Of a DNA stretch of 64,000 bases, positions 1 to 7,967 are shown piece by piece. Below the pieces are notes generated by a model. The model saw nothing but the letters and a program-made list of their open reading frames with translations. It made no database searches and was not told where the DNA came from. The stretch comes from Hyphomicrobiales bacterium (GTDB taxonomy: Bacteria > Pseudomonadota > Alphaproteobacteria > Rhizobiales > Rhizobiaceae), in assembly GCA_900472295.1 (NCBI GenBank), contig UCIA01000009.1, positions 57,386 through 121,385 on the forward strand, read 5' to 3'. The position numbers and the translations under genes were made by a program. The stretch's first letter is position 1; the number at the start of each line of letters is the position of its first letter.

Positions 1-363
1 GGCAAATACGATGCCGACCGCGACGGCCATATCGAAGCCAGCGAGTACCTGCCCAACAACCGTATCCCCTCCACATATAAGGGCCTGGTCTACCTCACCA
101 CGCATTTCGAGAACGATCTGACCTTGCGCACCGAAGTCGAGATGTTTTCCGGCCGCGACCGCATCCCGACGCAGCAGCTGGACGGCGCCGCTTTGTTCAA
201 CCTGGCGGTCTCGAAGAAGTTCGCCAATGAGAGCGTGCTGAACTTTGCCGTCCGCAATGTCTTCGACACCTACTACATCAACACGTCCGCATCGGCGACG
301 CGCGGCGCCGACGTGCCGGGTCTCGGCCGCCAGGTCGCGCTTTCCTACCAGATCACGTTCTGA
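1..363 (+). CDS. TonB-dependent siderophore receptor, C-terminal fragment
   Basis: The frame is open from base 1 to the stop at 361-363, giving the last 120 residues of an outer-membrane protein; the 5' part lies outside the window. It shows alternating beta-strand character (VYLTTHF, LRTEVEMFSG, FNLAVSKKF, LNFAVRNVFDTYY) and ends LSYQITF, with the terminal phenylalanine used by the BAM machinery. The NVFDTYY stretch is typical of the last strands of TonB-dependent receptors. Nine bases separate it from the next gene, and RhtX-like import and aerobactin-type synthesis genes follow, so ferric-siderophore uptake is the natural role. One oddity is that residues 4-15 of the visible part (DADRDGHIEASE) fit the calcium-binding EF-hand loop pattern and would lie in an extracellular loop. 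The family call is firm; the ligand is inferred from the neighbours. Confidence 0.85.
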   Translation, partial: GKYDADRDGHIEASEYLPNNRIPSTYKGLVYLTTHFENDLTLRTEVEMFSGRDRIPTQQLDGAALFNLAVSKKFANESVLNFAVRNVFDTYYINTSASATRGADVPGLGRQVALSYQITF

Positions 364-371
364 GCGCGGCG

Positions 372-764
372 ATGGCCATCTCCCTCCAACGAAACGGCTC
401 CCTGGTTGCGCTCCTGGCGCAACCGCCTTCGGGGCCGTCGGATGGCGGGCTCTATATCGAGGCGCTTGCTGCGATTTCGTCACAGCAAGCGCCGTTCGTT
501 CTTTTGGTCGATATCCGCAGCGAGATCGACCTGACGCCTGAGCAGCGGAAGGCACAGAACCTCTGGTACAAGGCCGACCGCGAAAAGATCGAGGCCGCCT
601 GCCTGGCTTGTGCGCTGGTGCGCCCGGCCGCCGACGAAGCCATGCAGCGCGTGTGGCAAGGCCTGTTTGGCTTTCCGGTGCTCGTTACATCCAGCCGTGC
701 CGACGCCGATGCATTCCTGGACAAATACGCGCCGAAGGAATTCGCCGATGACCATGGGCGCTGA
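372..764 (+). CDS. Small conserved protein in the siderophore operon, possible STAS/SpoIIAA-like fold
   Basis: A 130-residue soluble protein with no signal peptide or membrane segment. The core FVLLVDIRSEIDLTPEQRK followed by LWYKADREKIEAACLACALV and a later GFPVLVTSSRADADAFL resembles small proteins I recall as SpoIIAA/STAS-like: a beta-strand ending in an aspartate, a helix, a second strand, and a last helix after a FxxxxxADAFL-type segment. I infer that fold from pattern only. The gene starts nine bases after the receptor stop and its 3' end overlaps the RhtX-like permease start by 17 bases, so the three are very probably co-transcribed. The tight coupling suggests a role in siderophore uptake or its control, but no biochemical function can be assigned. 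Confidence 0.7.
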   Translation: MAISLQRNGSLVALLAQPPSGPSDGGLYIEALAAISSQQAPFVLLVDIRSEIDLTPEQRKAQNLWYKADREKIEAACLACALVRPAADEAMQRVWQGLFGFPVLVTSSRADADAFLDKYAPKEFADDHGR

Positions 765-2007
765 CCGCTCCGCCGGCCTTTCGCGATTGCGGCTGTTCGC
801 CATTCTGGGCTGCCTTTATCTGGCGCAGGCGATCCCAAGCTATCTCTTCGCCGCGGCGATCCCGCCGATCCTGCGCGAGCAGGGCGTGTCGCGCACAGCG
901 ATCGGCATGATGTCGCTGTTGATGCTTCCGCTGGTGCTGAAGTTCCTGTGGGCGCCGCTGATCGACCGCTTCCGCCCGCTTGCGCGCGCGCACCGCGCCG
1001 GCTGGATTTTTATCACTCAGGCAGGCGTCATCGCCTGCATCGCCGCCATGATGTGGATCAAGCCGACCGACGTCACCGGCATCTTTGCCATAGGCTTTGT
1101 CATCAGCGTGCTGATGTCGACGCAGGACATCGCCACCGATGGCTATGCCGCCAAGTATCTCGACCCCAGGGACAGGCCGATCGGCAACGCCATTCAGGGC
1201 GGTTCGGTCGCGCTCGGCGTCGTTCTGGGCGGCACGCTTGGCCTGTTGATCTATCATCACGCGGGATGGACGCCGATGCTGGGCGTGGTTGCGGCAATCT
1301 CCGTGCTGCCGCTGTTTGCAGCGCTCGGGATGCGTGAGACCGACCCGGTGGCGACAGCCACCCAGCCCGCCGTGACCCGGCCCTCCATCATGCGCTTTCT
1401 GCGCCGGCCCGAGGCGCGCCAGATCCTGTGGATAGCCCTGATCTACCGGGCCAGCGAAGGGCTGGTGAAGTCGATGGAGGGTTCCTACCTCGTCGATGCC
1501 GGCGTTCCGCTCGATGTCATCGGCTACCTCTCGGGCGGAGCAGCGCTCACCGTCGGGCTCGGCGGCTCGGCACTTGCCGCCTACCTCCTGCACAAGCGCG
1601 GTGCGGCGTCCGTGCTCGGTCTTCTCGGCACGTTGCGCACCGTCTGCTTTCTGATTTTTGCGCTGCATGCGTTCGGCGCGCTTGGCGGGTTCTGGCCGAT
1701 CTTTGGCGCGTCGTTCCTGCAGACGCTGGTGCGCTACATGGAGATCGTCGCCCTCTACAGCCTGTTCATGGCTGTCACCTCGTCGGACCAGCCCGGAACC
1801 GACTTCACGATCCTGTCTTGCGCACAGCTCATCGTCTATCTCGTCGGCTCGATGGTCGCCGGCCGCCTCGCCGACATGATGGGCTATTTCGCTTTGTTTG
1901 CGCTGGCGACGGCGCTCTCCGGCGTGGCGGTGGTGGCGACCTATCGCATGCTCAATGCGTACGGCGCCAAGGCCGGCGCGCGGCCCGCACAGGAAGCTTT
2001 GTCATGA
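748..2007 (+). CDS. rhtX: RhtX/FptX-family MFS siderophore importer
   Basis: A 419-residue integral membrane protein with about twelve hydrophobic segments. The N-terminal region (LAQAIPSYLFAAAIPPILRE), the LKFLWAPLIDR loop and the TQDIATDGYA motif are hallmarks of the AmpG/RhtX branch of the major facilitator superfamily. RhtX and FptX are known to carry rhizobactin 1021 and pyochelin across the inner membrane without an ABC importer. The start at 748 is chosen because AAGGAA lies six bases upstream; it overlaps the preceding gene. An upstream in-frame ATG at 610 would add 46 residues that lie inside the preceding gene and look non-native. Placed after a TonB receptor and near iucABCD, it is the likely inner-membrane step for the ferric siderophore. 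It is convergent with the next gene, 29 bases away. Confidence 0.85.
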   Translation: MTMGADRSAGLSRLRLFAILGCLYLAQAIPSYLFAAAIPPILREQGVSRTAIGMMSLLMLPLVLKFLWAPLIDRFRPLARAHRAGWIFITQAGVIACIAAMMWIKPTDVTGIFAIGFVISVLMSTQDIATDGYAAKYLDPRDRPIGNAIQGGSVALGVVLGGTLGLLIYHHAGWTPMLGVVAAISVLPLFAALGMRETDPVATATQPAVTRPSIMRFLRRPEARQILWIALIYRASEGLVKSMEGSYLVDAGVPLDVIGYLSGGAALTVGLGGSALAAYLLHKRGAASVLGLLGTLRTVCFLIFALHAFGALGGFWPIFGASFLQTLVRYMEIVALYSLFMAVTSSDQPGTDFTILSCAQLIVYLVGSMVAGRLADMMGYFALFALATALSGVAVVATYRMLNAYGAKAGARPAQEALS

Positions 2008-2036
2008 CGGCGCTCGGCCATGGCTCAGTGGCCGCG

Positions 2037-3203
2037 CTATGGCGTCGTTCGCGTTGCCGCCGCAATCAGCGTGGCGACAACAGCCAATGCCGCGCAAGCC
2101 AGCAGCGGCGCGTAAGGCCAGATCGTGAAGCCATAGCCGCCCGCCAATGCGCCGGCGCTCTGGCCCACGACATGGGTGCTGGCGAGCCAGCCGGCCGCGG
2201 CACCTTGCTGAGCGGGCGCCACCTTGCGCATCAGCCAGGCGGTGTAGCCCGGCGTCGCCACCGCGATGCCGAAGGCAGCGCAGACAAGAGCGGCGATCGC
2301 CGTTGGGTAGCTCTCGGCAAGGGCAAGTGCGGCCATGCCCGTGGCGGTAAGGATGCAGCCGGTGAGCACGCTGCCGCGCTCGCTCAAACGCAGCCGTGCG
2401 GCGACCAGCACCTGCACCGCGATCATGACCACGGCAACCAGCATCAAGGCGACACCGGTGGCGCTTGTCGCCGGTGTGGCATCGAGGCCGAACTTGCGGC
2501 CGATCATCGGTCCGAGCGCAATCTGCACTTGGCCGAAACCGAGCGTCAGGCACAGACCCATCGCCAGCATCGGCAGGATGCGTCGGTCGAACGGCATGAG
2601 CCGCGCGGCCGGCGCCCGATCGGTCTTCGCCTCCGGCGCGCGGCCGCGTGGCGCCAGCCAGAGCATGATCGGGCTGACCACGAACAGGGCGAGCGGCAGC
2701 AGCGGCGATATGAAAGCAAGCGCTGCCGGCAGGGACCCGGCCAGCCTGCCGGAACTGACGCCGGCGCTGATCAGGCCAAGCGCGCCACGGCGCTGCTCCT
2801 CGGCGACGCTGCGGCTTACCCAGACCTGCGCCGTCGGCATGACTCCGGACGCGGCGAGGCCATAGATCACGCGCGACAGAACCAGGACGCCGATAGCGAG
2901 GGCCGGGGCCTGCGGCGCCTCGAACAGCAATCCGGCGAATATCACTTGGGCCGCCAGCATGACCACGGCAAGCAGCCGCAGCAGCCGGCTCTGGCCCAGT
3001 CTCTCGCCGGCCGCACCCCAAAGCGGCGCGCCGACAAGGAAGGCGGCCGCGCCGGCCGCCGTTGCCGCGCCGATGGCAAACGCATCCAGATGCAGGCGCT
3101 CGATCATCAACGGCACAAGCGAGACGAAAGCCGACTGGCCAAAACCGATGGCCGAGACGGCGATAGCGAGCCGGCTGGCCATCGAAGGTGTTTTTCCCAG
3201 CAT
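2037..3203 (-). CDS. MFS efflux transporter, probable siderophore exporter
   Basis: About 388 residues with roughly twelve membrane helices and the MFS loop signature LWGAAGERLGQSRLLRLLA after helix 2. It is divergent from the iuc operon and shares its promoter region, an arrangement seen for exporters of hydroxamate-citrate siderophores (rhizobial clusters also carry an MFS gene beside the rhb genes). I infer export of the siderophore made by iucABCD; a drug-efflux role is the alternative. The start is uncertain: ATG codons exist at 3260, 3203 and 3182 and none has a strong ribosome site. 3203 (MLGKTPSMASRLA) is used because the 19 residues encoded before it look unlike a transporter N-terminus and would overlap the divergent promoter. 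Confidence 0.75.
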   Translation of the reverse strand: MLGKTPSMASRLAIAVSAIGFGQSAFVSLVPLMIERLHLDAFAIGAATAAGAAAFLVGAPLWGAAGERLGQSRLLRLLAVVMLAAQVIFAGLLFEAPQAPALAIGVLVLSRVIYGLAASGVMPTAQVWVSRSVAEEQRRGALGLISAGVSSGRLAGSLPAALAFISPLLPLALFVVSPIMLWLAPRGRAPEAKTDRAPAARLMPFDRRILPMLAMGLCLTLGFGQVQIALGPMIGRKFGLDATPATSATGVALMLVAVVMIAVQVLVAARLRLSERGSVLTGCILTATGMAALALAESYPTAIAALVCAAFGIAVATPGYTAWLMRKVAPAQQGAAAGWLASTHVVGQSAGALAGGYGFTIWPYAPLLACAALAVVATLIAAATRTTP

Positions 3204-3231
3204 ATCCGTTGATGTCCAGTCTGATAAATTA

Positions 3232-3283
3232 TGTGACTTGAAATTCGACAGATATTCCATATATGGGCGGAAATAAAGTCACA
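3232..3283 (+). promoter_or_regulatory. Promoter and flanking inverted repeat upstream of iucA
   Basis: A sigma-70-like promoter is visible as TTGAAA at 3238-3243, a 16-base spacer and TATATG at 3260-3265, placing the start near 3272 in an AT-rich stretch that contrasts with the GC-rich genes. TGTGACTT at 3232-3239 and its exact complement AAGTCACA at 3276-3283 bracket it. Iron-responsive repression (RirA, Fur or Irr in rhizobia) is expected for such an operon, but the arms do not clearly match an operator I can name. The repeat is seen; regulation is inferred. Confidence 0.5.
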
Positions 3284-3320
3284 ATATATATTAATATAAC
3301 TTAATGTAAGCGAGGATGTA

Positions 3321-5099
3321 ATGGCATTCAAAGCTATGAATACTGTCTCGCCATCGCTGAATCCGTTCTTGAACGCGCTTGTCAGGGAATGGGATGGCTG
3401 GCGCTTCGTCTCCGGCGCCGCCACGCCCGAACTGTTCGAGCCGGACGCAACCGTGCTGGAGCTGAGCCTCTCCGCATCGGGTGCCAGGGCGCTGATCGAG
3501 ACGCGGCACCGGTCCAAGGTCGGCTATCATGATTTTGCCTCGCCCGTCTGGCTGGTGGCTGGTTCGGGTGCGCCATCACAGATCGACTTTGCAGCTCTGC
3601 TTGCCCTGCTGCTGCGCGAGCCCTCCATCGCCGGCCGCGCCAGCGACTTGAGCCGCCTGACCTTCGTTCGCCGCACGCTTGCCAGTGTTGCCGCCGCCGG
3701 CGAGGTGAGCGTCGCGCGCGGCGCCGCGCGTCCCTTTGCGACCGTCGATCCTGCTTTCATCGAGGCGGAAAGCGCGCTGCGCTTCGGCCATGCCGTTCAC
3801 CCCGCGCCGATGAGCCGGGACGAATTTACGCGTACCGATTCAGAGCGTTACGGCCATGAATACGGCAACGGTTTTCAGTTACGCTGGTGGGCGGTCGATC
3901 CCGCGCTGCTGAGCGCCGGCAGCGTCGAGCCGCTCGATGCCGTCGAGATGGCGGCCGGCTTGGCGGGTGCTGATCGGGAGCTTGCGGAGAGGGCAGGTCG
4001 GTACGGCGGCAAGGTGCAGATCCCCATGCACCCATGGCAGGCTGTGCGGCTGCTCAACGAAGAGCCTATCGATCGGCTGTTCCGCGATGGTCGGGTCGTC
4101 GATCTCGGCCTTGGCGGTCCGCAATGGCGGGCAACGACCTCATTGCGCACCATCCATTCCACAGAGGCGGACTGGATGCTGAAGTTCTCGCTCAGCCTGC
4201 GGCTGACCAATTCCCGGCGTATCGTCGAGGAGCGTGAATGCCAGCGCGGTCTCTCCGTCCACAGGCTGATCAAGGGTGAACTCGGCGCGGCGCTGAAGCA
4301 ACGCTGCCCGACCATGAATGTGCTGGGCGAACCGGCGTGGCTCGGCCTGCGCGATGCAAACGGGCGGCTGATGACGGACACCATCGTCTCCTTCCGCGAA
4401 AACCCGTTCAAAGGCGGCAATGCTGCGAAAGCCGCGGTTCTGGGTGCGCTCTGCGAGCGCCATCCGGGGACGACCGAAAGCCATGTCTCCGATCTGGTGC
4501 GCCGCATAAGCCGCGATGAGCGCCGCGATCCCACTGAGGTGGCAAAGCTCTGGTTCGGGCGCTTCCTGAAGGTCGCCGTCGAGCCGTTCATCATCGCGTT
4601 TTCCGAATTCGGACTGTTGTTTGGCGCGCATCAGCAAAACCTGGTTGTCGGGCTGGGGCAGGGCTGGCCGGAAGCGCTCTACTTCCGCGATTGCCAGGGC
4701 ACCGGCTATGTCAAAGAGTTCCTGCCGCAGCTTCGGCAATATCTGCCGGAAGCCGGGCAGGCCGGCGACCATGTCTTTCCGGCCAACGAGGCGGCCAGGC
4801 TGTTCGGATACTATCTGGTCATCAACGGCGTCTTCGCCGTCGTCAGTGCTTTCGCCGCAGCCGGCATCGTCGATGAGGACGAGTTGCTCGCAATTTTCCA
4901 GAGGTCGCTGCAGGCGCTTTCGAAACAGAAGCTGAGCGACCGCAGCTGTGTCGACTATCTGCTCGATACATCGGCCCTCCTGGCCAAGGGCAATTTCCTG
5001 ATTGCATTGCGCGACATCAACGAGAACACCGAAGTGACCGACCCGCTGGCAGGTTACGTGGAGCTTCCCAACCCCCTGCACGCGAGAGAATGGGCATGA
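3321..5099 (+). CDS. iucA: IucA/IucC-family NIS siderophore synthetase (IucA position)
   Basis: A 592-residue member of the NRPS-independent siderophore synthetase family, which adenylates a citrate carboxyl and joins it to an N-hydroxy-N-acyl amine. Family motifs visible are IPMHPWQAVRLL (about residues 234-245), the nucleotide-binding SLRTIHS, KFSLSLRLTNSRRI, and GAHQQNLVV late in the protein, all in the usual order; the C-terminal ferric-reductase-like half is complete. The ATG at 3321 is preceded by an AGCGAGG ribosome site. It is the first gene of a four-gene operon with overlapping junctions. By the iucABCD order this would be the first condensing enzyme of aerobactin assembly (citrate plus N6-acetyl-N6-hydroxylysine); the order of the two synthetases' action is inferred from the E. 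coli system. Confidence 0.88.
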   Translation: MAFKAMNTVSPSLNPFLNALVREWDGWRFVSGAATPELFEPDATVLELSLSASGARALIETRHRSKVGYHDFASPVWLVAGSGAPSQIDFAALLALLLREPSIAGRASDLSRLTFVRRTLASVAAAGEVSVARGAARPFATVDPAFIEAESALRFGHAVHPAPMSRDEFTRTDSERYGHEYGNGFQLRWWAVDPALLSAGSVEPLDAVEMAAGLAGADRELAERAGRYGGKVQIPMHPWQAVRLLNEEPIDRLFRDGRVVDLGLGGPQWRATTSLRTIHSTEADWMLKFSLSLRLTNSRRIVEERECQRGLSVHRLIKGELGAALKQRCPTMNVLGEPAWLGLRDANGRLMTDTIVSFRENPFKGGNAAKAAVLGALCERHPGTTESHVSDLVRRISRDERRDPTEVAKLWFGRFLKVAVEPFIIAFSEFGLLFGAHQQNLVVGLGQGWPEALYFRDCQGTGYVKEFLPQLRQYLPEAGQAGDHVFPANEAARLFGYYLVINGVFAVVSAFAAAGIVDEDELLAIFQRSLQALSKQKLSDRSCVDYLLDTSALLAKGNFLIALRDINENTEVTDPLAGYVELPNPLHAREWA

Positions 5100-6160
5100 A
5101 CATCGAGGTTACCGGCACCTGGTCTGCATCCGACATCGTGAAGCATGAGAGCCGCCACCATCTGGCGTCGGCGGATGGCGCGCTGACCGGCCGCTTGGAC
5201 GGTGAAAGGCTGGTCATATCAGCAGCCGACGGCACGGCGGTGGCGCAAGCGGATGTCCTGTTCAGGGATGGCCGCCTGCTGGTCGACAATGTTTCCTTCC
5301 AGTCCGCGCGGCTGGACGAGCCGCATCTGCTTGCAGCGGTGATCGACGCCGCCTTGCGCGGGTATCCGGACTGCGATCGCGCGTTTCTGCCTTCGGCGCA
5401 GAAGCTTTGGCCGGTTGCAGCGCTGGCCACCGAGATTGCACCGGATGAACCGGAGCTTTCGATCGTCCATCGGTCGGTCCTCCGGCAGCTGCCGCTGCTG
5501 TGGCGCCGGCAGGCATCGCACACGATCTATCCGGAACTGGCCACCGCCATCGGACCGCAGGACAGGTTGCCGCCACTGCGCCCGCCGCGTCCGTGCGGCG
5601 CCATGTATGAGCGCTGGCAGCCGGAGCTCGGCCTCAGCCTTTCCCTGCGACCCATCGATCGCCGGCGCGACCTCGATTTGTTTCACAGATGGATGAATGA
5701 CGGCCGCGTCGCTTTCTTCTGGGAACTCGCGCAGAGCCGCGAAGAACTCGACAAATATCTCGCCGACCAGGAAAGCGACCCGCATATTTTCGGTGTCATC
5801 GCCAGCTTCGACGACGAGCCCGTTGGCTATTTCGAATTCTACTGGGCCAAGGAGGACCGGCTGGGGCCATATTACGAGCCGCTCGACTACGACCGCGGCT
5901 GGCATGGCCTGATCGGCAATGCGCGTCATCTCGGCCGCGCCAAGACGCTGGCGATCTTCCGCTCGGTCACGCACTATCTGTTCCTCGATGAGCCGCGCAC
6001 CTTGCGCATTGTCGGCGAGCCGCGCGCCGCGCATCAAAAGATGCTCAGCTACTGCGCCGATGTCGCCTATGACAAGGTCAAGGAGTTCGACTTCCCGCAC
6101 AAGCGGGCGGCGCTGGTCTGCTGCGAGCGCGAGCGCTTTTTCCGCGAGGTTCCGCTGTGA
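5096..6160 (+). CDS. iucB: N6-hydroxylysine acetyltransferase-like GNAT (IucB type)
   Basis: A protein of 354 residues whose C-terminal ~170 residues form a GNAT acyltransferase of the siderophore type: LSLSLRPIDRRRDLDLFHRWMND, VAFFWELAQSREEL, DEPVGYFEFYWAKEDRLGPYY and a final RAALVCCERERFF. This class acetylates the hydroxylamine of N6-hydroxylysine (IucB), or related hydroxylated diamines in other clusters. About 180 N-terminal residues precede it, making it somewhat longer than E. coli IucB (about 315) and much longer than RhbD (about 200). The start at 5096 gives a four-base ATGA overlap with iucA and a GAGAG ribosome site seven bases upstream; the ATG at 5090 is too close to that site. 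Neighbours in both directions are siderophore enzymes, so the role is well supported, the amine less so. Confidence 0.82.
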   Translation: MNIEVTGTWSASDIVKHESRHHLASADGALTGRLDGERLVISAADGTAVAQADVLFRDGRLLVDNVSFQSARLDEPHLLAAVIDAALRGYPDCDRAFLPSAQKLWPVAALATEIAPDEPELSIVHRSVLRQLPLLWRRQASHTIYPELATAIGPQDRLPPLRPPRPCGAMYERWQPELGLSLSLRPIDRRRDLDLFHRWMNDGRVAFFWELAQSREELDKYLADQESDPHIFGVIASFDDEPVGYFEFYWAKEDRLGPYYEPLDYDRGWHGLIGNARHLGRAKTLAIFRSVTHYLFLDEPRTLRIVGEPRAAHQKMLSYCADVAYDKVKEFDFPHKRAALVCCERERFFREVPL

Positions 6161-7962
6161 CCCTGCAGCAGCGCATCGACGCACCGGCCTCAGAGGCTTC
6201 GACATGGGGCAGGGTCAACCGTGCCGTCGTCGCCAAGGCGATTTCCGAACTCGGCTTCGAGGAATGTCTCGAGGCGCAAGAGGTTTCGCCGGGCCAGTGG
6301 CAATTGGTGCTGTCGACGGGCGCGGTCTATTGCTTTGCTGCCACACGCCGCATCTGGGGTCAGCTGACGGTCGACCCCGCCAGCCTGACGCGCAATGGAC
6401 AGGCGGTGGACGACGCGGTCGGCTTTTTTGCCGATGCGCGCGAAACGCTTGGCATGTCGCCGGCTACCTTCACCACCTATGGCAAGGAACTCTACAACAC
6501 GCTGATGGCCGATCTGCGTATTGCTGAGATGCAGGTCGGGCGCAGCGCAGCCGACATGGCATCGCTGCCGGACGCGCTTTTGCAGAGCCTGCTCGACGGC
6601 CACCCCAAGGCGCCCGCCAACAAAGGCAGGCTCGGCTGGGGGCGCGACGATTTCGACCGCTATGCGCCCGAATCCGGTGAGACGATGCAGCTCTTCTGGC
6701 TTGCCGCGGCGCGCGACCGTTGCAGGCTGGAGATGGACGTTGATCTGACCGAGCAGAGCCTGCTCGAGGCTTCCCTCGACGCTGGCGAGTGTCGGCGGCT
6801 CGAGGCGGCAATGGCGCAGCAGGGCGTTTCAACGGCGACGCACCTGTTGCTGCCCGTTCATCCCTGGCAATGGCAGGCGATGATCGCTTCGCAGTTCGGC
6901 GGCGAGATTGCCGCTCGCCGGCTCATTCCGCTCGGATATTTCGGCGACGCATACCGGCCGCTGCAATCACTGAGAACGCTTGCCAATGCCACACGGCCGG
7001 CCGCGTTGAACGTCAAGCTGCCGCTGACTGTTCTCAACACCTCGGCCTGGCGCGGCGTACCCGGCAAATATATGGAGATCGGCGCCACGCTGTCGCATTG
7101 GCTGCACGCGACCGCCGCCGATGATCCAGCGCTGCACGGCGTCAAGGTGCTGAAGGAAGTTGCCGGCGCCTTCTATCCGCACCCCCATTATGGCGATGTG
7201 CCGGAGGCGCCTTACCAGTTCTGCGAGATGCTGGGCGCGATCTGGCGCGAAAGCGCCGAGAAGGATCTTCCCGCCGGACAACGGCCGATGATGATGGGCG
7301 CGTTGCCGCAACGAGACGCTTTTGGCAGGCCGATCGCCAGTGCGCTGATCGAACAATCCGGGCTCGGCCACGAGGCCTGGCTCGAGCGTTTGTTCTCGAC
7401 CGTCTTCGTGCCGCTCTATCATTTCATGTGCCGCTACGGCGTTGGTTTCATCGCGCATGGCCAGAACGTCACCGTCATGCTCGACGGGGCGATCCCCGTG
7501 GGTGTCGCGGTCAAGGATTTTCAGGGCGATCTCGATCTTGTCGACCAGAATTTCCCGGAGCTCGAGGGGCTTGATATCAGGGTCCGCTCTACCCTCAAGC
7601 GCCGGCCGCCGGCGCATCTGCTGCAGCATCTCCAGACCGGCCATATCGTTTCGGTGCTGCGCTTTCTGTCGGAAGCGCTCGCGGCCCATGACGGTCTCGA
7701 CGAGCGCGTGTTCTACCGGGTGCTCGCCGACACCATCAGGCGCTATCAATCGGCAAATCCTGGGCTTGCCGAGCGGTTTGCCTTGTTCGAGCTGTTTGAA
7801 GCAAAAATTCCGCGTATCGCCATCAACAAGGTGCGCTTTGCCATCGGCTATGGCGACGCCGGCGAGCGGCCGCTGCCTGATCTCGGTACCCCCCTCGACA
7901 ACCCCCTCAACCCGAGTAAGCCAGGCCCTTCGATGGCCAAGCCAGCTCCGCATGGAGTTTGA
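6157..7962 (+). CDS. iucC: IucA/IucC-family NIS siderophore synthetase (IucC position)
   Basis: A second NIS synthetase, 601 residues. Motifs: LLPVHPWQWQAMI, a nucleotide-binding SLRTLANATRP, NVKLPLTVLNTSAWRG, FIAHGQNVTVMLDGAIP, and a C-terminal INKVRFAIGYGDAGERPLPD that is characteristic of the IucC branch. It would add the second hydroxamate arm to the citrate half-product. Translation starts at a GTG that overlaps the iucB stop (GTGA), with GCGAGG eight to thirteen bases upstream. It diverges clearly from the first synthetase in the window, as expected for IucA and IucC, which are distant paralogues. The last 15 residues (SKPGPSMAKPAPHGV) extend past the conserved domain and look disordered. 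Confidence 0.87.
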   Translation: MTLQQRIDAPASEASTWGRVNRAVVAKAISELGFEECLEAQEVSPGQWQLVLSTGAVYCFAATRRIWGQLTVDPASLTRNGQAVDDAVGFFADARETLGMSPATFTTYGKELYNTLMADLRIAEMQVGRSAADMASLPDALLQSLLDGHPKAPANKGRLGWGRDDFDRYAPESGETMQLFWLAAARDRCRLEMDVDLTEQSLLEASLDAGECRRLEAAMAQQGVSTATHLLLPVHPWQWQAMIASQFGGEIAARRLIPLGYFGDAYRPLQSLRTLANATRPAALNVKLPLTVLNTSAWRGVPGKYMEIGATLSHWLHATAADDPALHGVKVLKEVAGAFYPHPHYGDVPEAPYQFCEMLGAIWRESAEKDLPAGQRPMMMGALPQRDAFGRPIASALIEQSGLGHEAWLERLFSTVFVPLYHFMCRYGVGFIAHGQNVTVMLDGAIPVGVAVKDFQGDLDLVDQNFPELEGLDIRVRSTLKRRPPAHLLQHLQTGHIVSVLRFLSEALAAHDGLDERVFYRVLADTIRRYQSANPGLAERFALFELFEAKIPRIAINKVRFAIGYGDAGERPLPDLGTPLDNPLNPSKPGPSMAKPAPHGV

Positions 7963-7967
7963 CCTCG

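Noticed and set aside
1428..3212. Long plus-strand frame across the end of rhtX and opposite the exporter gene
   Set aside because: It overlaps two recognised membrane-protein genes in other registers and has arginine-rich, non-family sequence.
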